From: Myxococcales bacterium
GTDB lineage: Bacteria; Myxococcota_A; Polyangia; Polyangiales; Polyangiaceae
Assembly: GCA_016191785.1 (NCBI GenBank)
Contig: JACPVJ010000144.1
Span: 1-64,000, forward strand
DNA: 64,000 bases
Reading direction: 5' to 3'
Below, piece by piece: positions 1 through 7,000 of this stretch; position 1 is the stretch's first letter, and each line of letters starts with the position of its first letter. The notes beneath the pieces are model-generated. The model did no database searches. It was not told where the DNA came from and saw only the letters and a program-made list of their open reading frames with translations. Both the position numbers and the translations under genes were made by a program.

Positions 1-60
1 AGGCCGCGCCGCCGCCGCCCGAAGCCGCGCCGCCGCCGCCCGAGCCCGCGCCGCCGCCCG
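1..60. repeat. GC-only imperfect tandem repeat coding Gly/Ala linker
   Basis: Roughly 20-24 base units of gccgcgccgccgccgcccg recur from the left edge. They encode (on the minus strand) the Gly/Ser/Ala-rich linker of the lipoprotein fragment. Likely length-variable by slippage. Confidence 0.5.
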
Positions 61-178
61 CCCCGGCTCCGCCCGCCCCGGCGCCCGAATCGGAGTCGCC
101 GAACGAGACGTCGTCGTAGCCCAGCACGCTGCTACACCCGGTGAGCAGCACCCAGACAGCAACGATGCACCCACGCAT
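1..178 (-). CDS. Gly/Ala-rich lipoprotein, N-terminal fragment
   Basis: Partial gene; its 3' part lies beyond the left edge. The first 21 residues form a short signal peptide (MRGCIVAVWVLLTGC) ending in a lipobox LLTGC, so the mature protein should be a lipid-anchored lipoprotein. After about 15 ordinary residues (including YDDVSFGDSDSG) it runs into a Gly/Ala/Ser-rich low-complexity stretch encoded by near-identical GC-only units at 1-60. Such flexible linkers after a lipobox are frequent in myxobacterial surface proteins, and several others occur in this window. The function cannot be told from this fragment. The start is the only ATG that places the hydrophobic segment correctly. Confidence 0.6.
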   Translation of the reverse strand, partial: MRGCIVAVWVLLTGCSSVLGYDDVSFGDSDSGAGAGGAGAGGGAGSGGGGAASGGGGAA

Positions 179-233
179 GACCCGCAGGAATATGAGCCAG
201 CCGGCCGACGAGCACAAGCCGCGGCCGCAAGGC

Positions 234-1670
234 TCACGGGATGCCGAGCTTGCGCAACCGGTCGTACAGCTTGTGGCGCGAGATCCCGAGGGACATGGCG
301 GCGCGCACCTTGTTCCCGTTGAAGTGCCCCAGGGTGGTGCGAATCAACTGGATCTCGGCCTCGGCCAGGCTCGGCAAGTCGCTGGCGTTGGCATCACGCG
401 CCGTTCGCGGCTCGACCCCGCGCGTCAAGAGCGGCGGCAGGTCCCCGACCTCGATCAGGCCGCCCTCGCCGGTGGTGACGGCGTGCTCGATGGCGTTGCG
501 CAGCTCGCGCACGTTCCCCGGCCACGGCGCAGCGAGCAGGACGCCGAGCGCCGCCTGGGACACGCCCCAAATGCAACCGCAGCGGCGGTGGCAGAAGGTG
601 GCGAGGAAGTGCTCGACCAACGGCTCGATGTCGTCCGTTCGGTCGCGGAGGGGGCCGAGCGGGATCGTCGAGCTGCGGAATTTGGCGAGCAGGTCGGGGC
701 GCAACTCGCCCCGAGCGAGCACGCCGTCCATGTCGCGACTGGTGGACGCGACCACTCGCACGTCGACCGGGACGTCCTCGGTGCCGGCCACGGGCCGCAC
801 GCGGCGGTCGTCGAGCACCCGCACGAGCTGAGCCTGCACCTCGGGCGACAGCGCGGTGACCTCGCGGAGGAACAGCGTCCCGCCCTCGGCGGCGCGAAAC
901 AGGCCCGGGTAGTCCGCGGCGACCGAGCCACGGCTGTGACCGAAGAGCTCGCTCTGTGCCAGGTTCGTCGGCAAGGCTGGACAGTTGACCGGCACGAACG
1001 CCGCGCGGTCCTCGCCGGCGAGATCGTGAATCAGCCTCGCCAGCGTCTCTTTGCCGACCCCGTCTTCGCCGGTGATGAGCACGTCGCGCCGGCTCTTGGC
1101 GGAGAGCTCGGCCGCCTCGCGAGCGGCCTGGAGCGCCGCGCTGCGACCGACCAGCCCCGCGCGAACCCGCGCGGCCTCGGCGGCGTCACGGCGCAGCGGG
1201 ACCAGTGGCTGCGCGCAGCGCCCCCGCTCTGGGTCGACGTGATCGCGGTAGACGCGGACGTAGGCACGCGCGCGCAGCGCGGCCAGGCTGCTCAGCGCCT
1301 TCAGCGTATCGGGGCTGATGCCGTCGCCGAGCACCCGCTCCGCCGCGGCCGTTCCGCAGGCAGAGATCGCCAAGAGCTGGGACAGTGGCACGCCGCGCCG
1401 GGCCAGACACGTCGCCGTCGCCTGCAGGGCCGCGTCCACCCGCCCTCGCGAGCCGACCACCTCGGGATCGCTCAAGCGATCGAGCTCGCTCTCGAAGGCA
1501 CCGTCGAAGTCCTTTGGCTCGATCTCCAGCGCGTCGCCGAGCTCGGCGGCGCACACGCCGCGCCAGACTTCGAGATACTCACCCCTCCGGGCAACCAGAG
1601 GAGAAAGGCCTGCAAGCTCTCCGGGGCTCATCCTGCGCCCCAGCGTGCCGCGCACGCCCCCGCAGCGCAC
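234..1670 (-). CDS. NtrC-like AAA+ / Fis-type HTH regulator with degenerate sigma-54 motifs
   Basis: 478 residues. An N-terminal helical sensor-like region (about 15-145) precedes an AAA+ domain (about 172-395) and a Fis-type helix-turn-helix at the C-terminus (about 433-478, GNKVRAAMSLGISRHKLYDRL). The AAA+ part is clearly of the NtrC family: Walker A GEDGVGKE (201-208), ELFGH (241-245), PWPGNVRELRN (383-392). Two hallmark elements are changed. The GAFTGA loop that contacts sigma-54 reads GSVAAD (248-253), and Walker B reads GGTLFLREV, with Arg where the catalytic Asp should be. It therefore probably does not activate sigma-54 polymerase in the usual ATP-driven way. More likely it acts as a DNA-binding regulator or repressor. 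No phospho-acceptor receiver domain is visible. It is on the same strand as and downstream of the nir genes, but 2 kb away, so a link to them is only a guess. Met14 is an alternative start. Confidence 0.85.
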   Translation of the reverse strand: MRCGGVRGTLGRRMSPGELAGLSPLVARRGEYLEVWRGVCAAELGDALEIEPKDFDGAFESELDRLSDPEVVGSRGRVDAALQATATCLARRGVPLSQLLAISACGTAAAERVLGDGISPDTLKALSSLAALRARAYVRVYRDHVDPERGRCAQPLVPLRRDAAEAARVRAGLVGRSAALQAAREAAELSAKSRRDVLITGEDGVGKETLARLIHDLAGEDRAAFVPVNCPALPTNLAQSELFGHSRGSVAADYPGLFRAAEGGTLFLREVTALSPEVQAQLVRVLDDRRVRPVAGTEDVPVDVRVVASTSRDMDGVLARGELRPDLLAKFRSSTIPLGPLRDRTDDIEPLVEHFLATFCHRRCGCIWGVSQAALGVLLAAPWPGNVRELRNAIEHAVTTGEGGLIEVGDLPPLLTRGVEPRTARDANASDLPSLAEAEIQLIRTTLGHFNGNKVRAAMSLGISRHKLYDRLRKLGIP

Positions 1671-1741
1671 TGATGATTGTCATGATCGGGCACACTTCTC
1701 AGGAATTTTACGGTCCTGACGCCCAGATCGTCCCGCCCCGC

Positions 1742-3289
1742 TCATCTCCGGCCGACCCGCAGCGGTCGAACGGCGATGTTGTCGTGCTCGTCGGTCTCGG
1801 CCACGGCGTCCCCGTCGTCCATCGCCATCAAGAGGTAGCGATACCCCCGGGCGGCGCTGGTCGGGACCTTGGTCGAAAGGACGTGCTCGCCGGGCTCCGC
1901 GCCCTTGGCGAGCTTGTCGTAGCGGTACTCCCCGAGCCGCTCGTCCTTGGAGTCGAGGCGGGGGTCGGCCGAGAAGTAGAAAGCCACCTTGAATGGGCCG
2001 CTCGCGTCCGCGCCGGTGTTGCGCATCGCGAACCGGATCTCGAGGGGGTCGCCGGGCTCGGCGGCAGACTTGTCCAGGAAGAAGTGGCGATCGGTGAGGT
2101 CCACCCTGCGAACCGCGAAGGGAACGGCCTTGAGGTTGTTCCGCTCCTTGAGCTCGCCGTTCTTGTCATCGACGTCCACGATCACACCGACCCAGTAGCT
2201 CCCGCTGGGAAGGTCCGGCACGGTGAGCTCTTGGAACAGCGTGCCGCTGGTGGTTTGCGCGCCCAGGCTCTCGATCTCGAAGGTGTCCGCCAGCTTGTCG
2301 CTCGCGTCGATCTTGGCGTCCTTGGACAGATAGGCCCCCACCTTGAACGGCAGCGCGGAGGTCTTGCCCTCGTTCTGGACGCGGTACGAGAGCACCACCT
2401 TCGCGCCCGGGGGCGCCGCGTCGTGGCTCGAGGCCAGCTGCCCCGGAACCAAGTCCGGCGAGCGGAACACCCAGTATCCGGCCGATTCGGCGTTGTCGGT
2501 CTCCTTCGACTCGCCGACCACGTCGTCGATGTCGGCGACCACTCCCAGCTCGACGTGCTGCCCGCGGATCGGGCAACGGGTGTCCACGTCGACCTTGCGG
2601 CTCACGGTGATCTGTCCGCCCGCCGGGACGGCCTCGACCCTCCACGAGCTCAGGATCAGGTCGCTCTTGCTCATCTCGGCGTCATCCGAGCAGTACACCC
2701 CGACCTTGAAGGGCCCGTGGGCGGCATACCCGCTGTCGTTCTTGACAATCGCCGTGAGCTCGACGCTGCGCGCCGCCGGGCCCCGATCGGGTCGAGTCTT
2801 CACCGCTTCGACTCGCAGGTTCGGCTTGTAGCCGGGGTCGATCTCGATCGGCACCGCCTTGAAGTTGTTGTCCTCCGAGGTCTCGAGCACGGTGCCCCAC
2901 GCGTCGGCGAACGCGTACACGCTTCCGGGGCGACACTTCTCGCACGGTGGCAGTGCGACGCGGGCCGAGAACGTCGCCGATTTGCCGGCGGCGATGCCCT
3001 TGTCGACCAAGAGCGCCCCGATGCGGGTCACATTGCCGCGCTTCGGCACGACCACGCCGTCGCTGTGATAGATGGCGACACGGAACGGGCCGGCAGCCTG
3101 GGTGCCGTGGTTCTCGACCGCGAAGTCGACGCGCACGACGCTGTCGGGGGCCGCCTTGTCGTGGCTGAGCGATAGCGCCCCGATGGTCAGATCGGGGCGA
3201 GCCTCTTGGGCTTCGGCTCGCGGTGCGAGCGCGAGGGGCGAGAGGGCCGTGAGCATCCAAAGACCGACCAACGACTTGGACCGTGCCAT
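1742..3289 (-). CDS. Secreted protein with four CARDB-type repeats
   Basis: 515 residues. The N-terminus has a Sec signal peptide (hydrophobic LWMLTALSPLALA, cleavage near AEAQ). The rest is about four copies of a roughly 115-residue beta-sandwich repeat of the CARDB family (cell adhesion related domain of bacteria). Each copy carries the pattern PDL...V.N.G...AGPF.V..Y.S......D and ends with a Val-Asp-Asp/Glu-Asn phrase such as VDDKNGELKERNNLKAVP. CARDB domains are extracellular immunoglobulin-like folds, often Ca-binding or adhesive. No catalytic domain is visible. It follows nirDL with a 118-base gap that contains no obvious terminator, so it could be read through from the nir operon, but the function does not suggest a link. 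Confidence 0.8.
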   Translation of the reverse strand: MARSKSLVGLWMLTALSPLALAPRAEAQEARPDLTIGALSLSHDKAAPDSVVRVDFAVENHGTQAAGPFRVAIYHSDGVVVPKRGNVTRIGALLVDKGIAAGKSATFSARVALPPCEKCRPGSVYAFADAWGTVLETSEDNNFKAVPIEIDPGYKPNLRVEAVKTRPDRGPAARSVELTAIVKNDSGYAAHGPFKVGVYCSDDAEMSKSDLILSSWRVEAVPAGGQITVSRKVDVDTRCPIRGQHVELGVVADIDDVVGESKETDNAESAGYWVFRSPDLVPGQLASSHDAAPPGAKVVLSYRVQNEGKTSALPFKVGAYLSKDAKIDASDKLADTFEIESLGAQTTSGTLFQELTVPDLPSGSYWVGVIVDVDDKNGELKERNNLKAVPFAVRRVDLTDRHFFLDKSAAEPGDPLEIRFAMRNTGADASGPFKVAFYFSADPRLDSKDERLGEYRYDKLAKGAEPGEHVLSTKVPTSAARGYRYLLMAMDDGDAVAETDEHDNIAVRPLRVGRR

Positions 3290-3406
3290 GCCCGGAGTGA
3301 CGCAACCCGTGTGCCATCCCCCATCCGCCAGACGGGGAGCCGGTCGGCGGCGTAGGGCGCGGCAACGCTTGCGCCGCTCACGCCGCCGCCAGTGAGTTTT
3401 GCGCCC

Positions 3407-4453
3407 TCAGCTGGCGCGCGCAACGGTGCTGTCGGCCCACCACGCGTCCAGCTCGGGCAAGAAGTAGCGAAGGCGGCACTTCTTGTACTCCCGCGAGCTG
3501 AACAGGATCAGATAGTCCGAGATCCCGAGGCGCGTCGCGAGCCCGGCAGCGATCTCGCGGCAGGCCTCGTCGCTCGGCCCGTGCAGCATGCTGTACAGCG
3601 TGTACGGAAAGCCGGGGATGGAGTTGCGCGCGTAGCAGTGGCTCACCTCGGGCGCTGCCGCGAGCAGGGGCCCGAGGCGCGGCAGCTCGTCACTGGGAGC
3701 GCGCCACACCACCATGCCGTTGCCGCGAACGCCGAGCTGGCGGTGGTGGAAGGTCCCGACGTAGCGTCGCATCGCGTTGCCCAGGTGGCCCCTGCCGAAC
3801 TCGAGCAGCGCTTCTTCGGTCACACCGGCCCGCGCAGCGAGGCTGCCGAACGGGCGGGCGGTGAGGGGCAGCGGCGTCTGGATCGCACGAAACAGCGACG
3901 CTTCACGCTGGCTGGCCACGAAGGCCACCGGCGCGTCGAGGGGGACGACCGACGTGGTGCTGGTCTTCGACAGAAGGTCGAAGTTGACTCCGACCTTGAA
4001 GGTGTGGGTCCGCCTCAGCGGAAAGAACTCGGGCACGCCGGCGCGCGCCGCGAGCACGGACAGCGTGCGCTCGAGGCCCATCTCGCTGGGAACGGCGAGG
4101 GTGAACCACAGGTTGTACTCGTGATTGCGCAGATAGTTGTGCGTCACGGTGGGGTGCGCGTTGACGATCGCCGCCACTTCGTCCAGCCGCTCGGCGGGCA
4201 CCCGCCCTGCGACCAACGCGCTGTCGTAGCCGAGGGCGCTGCCCTCGAGAATGGCCGAGATCTCCCGGAGCTTGCCCTCGGATTGCCAGCGGCAGAGCTG
4301 CTCGAGCACGGCCTCTTCGCTCAAGCCGAGCGCATCGCCCAGCGCGGAGAACGGCCGACTCACGAAAGGGACGTTCGATTGAATCGCATGAGCGAGCGCG
4401 TTCTGCTGCTCCGGTGAGAGACCGTGGGCAGACTGCTGAGTGGATTGCATCAT
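3407..4453 (-). CDS. nirDL: Siroheme decarboxylase, NirD/NirL (AhbA/AhbB) fusion
   Basis: 348 residues. It consists of two tandem copies of the AsnC/Lrp-like siroheme decarboxylase fold. The first (about 10-165) has PFSALGDALGLSEEAVL and the core NHEYNLWFTLAVPS. The second (about 190-340) has RPFGSLAARAGVTEEALL and the diverged counterpart GNGMVVWRAPSD, and ends with YKKCRLRYFLPE. The family converts siroheme to 12,18-didecarboxysiroheme, an early step in heme d1 synthesis. NirD and NirL are separate proteins in many denitrifiers and fused in some. The start MMQST overlaps the nirF stop by one base (TGATG), showing translational coupling. No other siroheme decarboxylase gene is in the window, so one fused chain probably supplies both subunits. 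A transcription-factor annotation (Lrp family) would be the usual mis-call. Confidence 0.85.
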   Translation of the reverse strand: MMQSTQQSAHGLSPEQQNALAHAIQSNVPFVSRPFSALGDALGLSEEAVLEQLCRWQSEGKLREISAILEGSALGYDSALVAGRVPAERLDEVAAIVNAHPTVTHNYLRNHEYNLWFTLAVPSEMGLERTLSVLAARAGVPEFFPLRRTHTFKVGVNFDLLSKTSTTSVVPLDAPVAFVASQREASLFRAIQTPLPLTARPFGSLAARAGVTEEALLEFGRGHLGNAMRRYVGTFHHRQLGVRGNGMVVWRAPSDELPRLGPLLAAAPEVSHCYARNSIPGFPYTLYSMLHGPSDEACREIAAGLATRLGISDYLILFSSREYKKCRLRYFLPELDAWWADSTVARAS

Positions 4454-5712
4454 CACAGACCGATCCTGAATGCGCGCCAGGCGCCGAAGACGCCAGACGG
4501 GGAGTTGACCGTTTCCTGATCGACGACGGCGTAGGTCGTCGCGTCGACCAGCGCGAGCCGATTGGCCTTGTTGGCGCTGACCAGCACGTGGCTGCCGCGT
4601 GGGGTGAAGTCCAGGTGGTAGATCCGCCCTCCGACCTCGATGCTCTTCTTTACCTCGAGGGTCACGGCATCGATGACCTCGATGAACGCGTCGTGGGGCT
4701 CGCCCGAAAAGCTCACCCAGACCTCGCGGCCGGTGGGTGCAGCCACGGAATAGACGGGGTGCCCCCGCACGGGCACGCTCTTCTTGAACGCCCACGTGGC
4801 CCGGTCGAGCACGACCATTCGCGGCTCGCCCACCAGCGGGACGAACACGCTGTCCCCCGCGACGGCCCAGGACGCCATGTGCGGCAGCTTCACCGGCGCA
4901 CCCTTGTCGAACTTCTTCTTGGGATCGCGCAGGCTGATCTCTTTGACGCCCAGGCTCGGACTCTCGAGGTCGAGTACCGAGACGTGCTCGCTGCCCATGT
5001 GACCCACCACGTACCAGCGCCCGTCTGGGGTGATCATCGCGTCGTAGGGCTCGTCGGTGCTGGTCTTCACCCGGCGCTCGACCTTCGGCTCGGCGCCACT
5101 CGCGTCGATGACCCAGATCTCTGCGCCCTCGATCAGCACGCACACGAAGCGATTGCCCGGCGCGTCCACCACCCCGGTGGCCCGCGACGTGGTCTTCTGA
5201 CCGTTCTTCTCGATCTCGGCCGGTAGGCGCGCCACAACCGACAAGGACTGCGCGTCGAGGAGCGTGATGCCGCCGGGTTGGTACTCGGCCGTCGCCAGGT
5301 AGCGCCCGTCCTGGCTGATGGCGATGTCGATGCTGTTCTTGGAGACCTCGACGTCGCCCGAGCGCTGGAGACTGGCCAGATCAATCCGGCTGAGCTTGCC
5401 GCTGCGGGTCGCGACGTAACCCCAGCGCAGATCGGGCGAGAACGCCATGGTCGCGTGGCGCATGTTGCCGAGCCCGGTGATGCGCGACGGCTGATACGTC
5501 CTGCTCGCGAGATCATAGACGCCGAGGCTCTCGGTCTCGCGCTCGACCACGAACACTCGCGAGCCCACGCCTCCGGGCGGCGGGCTCGGCGCCGCTGCGA
5601 GGGATGCTGCGGCGGCCGGCTCGGCCGAAGCGCTCACGGGCGGAGCCGGCGCAGGGCTCGGCGCCTGACACGCCGCCGCGAGCACAACGAGCGCGCAGAG
5701 GCCCGTCCTCAT
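4453..5712 (-). CDS. nirF: Heme d1 biosynthesis protein NirF, lipoprotein
   Basis: 419 residues. The start ATG overlaps the nirJ stop by four bases (ATGA). The N-terminus has a lipoprotein signal (LCALVVLAAAC), then a Pro/Ala-rich linker to about residue 50, then a seven- or eight-bladed beta-propeller related to the cytochrome d1 domain of NirS, with no heme c motif. Recognisable blades include SPDLRWGYVATRSGKL, DGRYLATAEYQPGG, PDGRWYVVGHMGSEHVSV and PRGSHVLVSANKANRL. NirF proteins bind the d1 precursor in the periplasm and take part in a late step of heme d1 maturation. Their lipid anchoring is known in some denitrifiers and fits the lipobox here. Distinguished from NirN by the missing cytochrome c domain. 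Confidence 0.88.
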   Translation of the reverse strand: MRTGLCALVVLAAACQAPSPAPAPPVSASAEPAAAASLAAAPSPPPGGVGSRVFVVERETESLGVYDLASRTYQPSRITGLGNMRHATMAFSPDLRWGYVATRSGKLSRIDLASLQRSGDVEVSKNSIDIAISQDGRYLATAEYQPGGITLLDAQSLSVVARLPAEIEKNGQKTTSRATGVVDAPGNRFVCVLIEGAEIWVIDASGAEPKVERRVKTSTDEPYDAMITPDGRWYVVGHMGSEHVSVLDLESPSLGVKEISLRDPKKKFDKGAPVKLPHMASWAVAGDSVFVPLVGEPRMVVLDRATWAFKKSVPVRGHPVYSVAAPTGREVWVSFSGEPHDAFIEVIDAVTLEVKKSIEVGGRIYHLDFTPRGSHVLVSANKANRLALVDATTYAVVDQETVNSPSGVFGAWRAFRIGL

Positions 5713-6890
5713 GCGGTCCTCGCCTGGGGCACGGCGATCTCGACGTCGGTCATCACGCAGGCCGGATCGGGCGCCCACACGTCGCGGTGGAGAGAGAGAG
5801 CGCGCTCGCGGTGCGAGCCGCGGCAATGCGCGATGAACCGGCAGCTGCCGCAGCGCCCCGTCAGGTGCCGCTCGCGCTCGGCCAGCTGGGCCCGCAGCGG
5901 GTGCGCCAGGATCTCGGAAAGCGGCTGCTCGCGCACGTTGCCGAGCACCGCCGCTTTCCAGAACTGATCGGGGTGGACGTTTCCGGTGTGGTCGATGTTC
6001 ACGATCTTCTCGCCTGCCGAGTTGCCACGCCGGAGGAGCAAGAGGCGTTCCACCCGAGCCGCCGCCTCACCGTCGAACCGGCGAGCAGTGAAAGCAAGCA
6101 GCGCGGGCCCGTCCGAATCGTTTCCCCCGGTGACGATGTCGGGCCCTGTCCCGGTCTCGAGCTGGACGAGGGCACGCTCGAACAGCCGCTCGAGCGCGGC
6201 ACGCGACTCGTCGGGTCGGAGGTCGTCCTGCCCCATGCGGAAGGCTCGCCCCGAGTACAAGAGGTGCGAGACGTAGAAGCGATCGACCCCGATCTCGGTC
6301 GCGTGGCAGAGGAGCGGCTCGAGCTCGCCTTGGTTGATCTTCGAGAGCGTGATGCGCAGACCGGTCTTGATGCCGGCCCGCTTGGCGGCGACGATGCCGG
6401 CAGTGGCGCGCGCGAAACCACCCGAAAGTCCGCGGTAACGATCGTTGAAGTCGCGCATGCCGTCGATGCTGATGCCCACGTAGGCGACGCCAGCCTGCTT
6501 CAGTCGGGCGGCGACGGCGTCGTCGATGAACACCCCGTTGCTCGACAGCTGGGGGACCATCCCGAGCCCCCTGGCCCGGGTGATCAGCTCGAACAGGTCC
6601 TTGCGCAAGAGCGGCTCGCCGCCGCTGAAGATCACCAGCTTGGTGCCGGCGGCTGCCAGCTCGCCCAGCAGGGAGAGCCCTTCCGCCGGGCTCAGATCGT
6701 GGGCCGACGGCTCGCGGGCGGCCGAAGCGTAGCAGTGAGGGCACGTCAGGTTGCAGTGCCCAACGACGTTCCAGACCACGACGGGCACCCCGCGGGTGGG
6801 CGCCGCGTAGCGATCGGGGGACCGCTGCTCGAGCGCCGCCGACGAGGCGGGCTCGCGCGCGACGCGGAGGAGGTCGCTGACCATCAGCAT
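5709..6890 (-). CDS. nirJ: Heme d1 biosynthesis radical SAM protein NirJ
   Basis: 393 residues. Radical SAM core with the 4Fe-4S motif CNLTCPHC (Cys46, 50, 53), the GGEPLL SAM-binding motif, and a C-terminal SPASM-like cysteine cluster (CGSCRFIAHCRGSH...DPAC) for an auxiliary cluster. NirJ removes the two propionates of didecarboxysiroheme and installs the oxo groups of heme d1. The start is uncertain. ATG 6890 gives an N-terminus MLMVSDLLRVAREP that resembles other NirJ proteins. A TTG at 6992 would add 34 residues but would make the hairpin at 6946-6984 coding. No strong Shine-Dalgarno is visible for either. It sits directly after nirS and is coupled to nirF. Confidence 0.85.
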   Translation of the reverse strand: MLMVSDLLRVAREPASSAALEQRSPDRYAAPTRGVPVVVWNVVGHCNLTCPHCYASAAREPSAHDLSPAEGLSLLGELAAAGTKLVIFSGGEPLLRKDLFELITRARGLGMVPQLSSNGVFIDDAVAARLKQAGVAYVGISIDGMRDFNDRYRGLSGGFARATAGIVAAKRAGIKTGLRITLSKINQGELEPLLCHATEIGVDRFYVSHLLYSGRAFRMGQDDLRPDESRAALERLFERALVQLETGTGPDIVTGGNDSDGPALLAFTARRFDGEAAARVERLLLLRRGNSAGEKIVNIDHTGNVHPDQFWKAAVLGNVREQPLSEILAHPLRAQLAERERHLTGRCGSCRFIAHCRGSHRERALSLHRDVWAPDPACVMTDVEIAVPQARTA

Positions 6891-6945
6891 GGTGTCGTCG
6901 TGGGGTTCAAGATGCGTGCCGAGAGCGGAGTCTGGGGCTTCAAAT

Positions 6946-6984
6946 GACGACGGGGCCAGCCGTTTGCTGACCCCGTTCGTCGTC
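6946..6984 (-). terminator. Intercistronic hairpin between nirS and nirJ
   Basis: On the minus strand a stem of GACGA + CGGGG + CAGC pairs with GCTG + CCCCG + TCGTC, with a short bulge and a five-base loop, followed by CATTTG. It lies 17 bases past the nirS stop and before the nirJ ATG. The weak U-run suggests a partial terminator or mRNA-stabilising structure that would make nirS transcript more abundant than the biosynthesis genes. Confidence 0.45.
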
Positions 6985-7000
6985 TCATGCAAGCGCGCCG

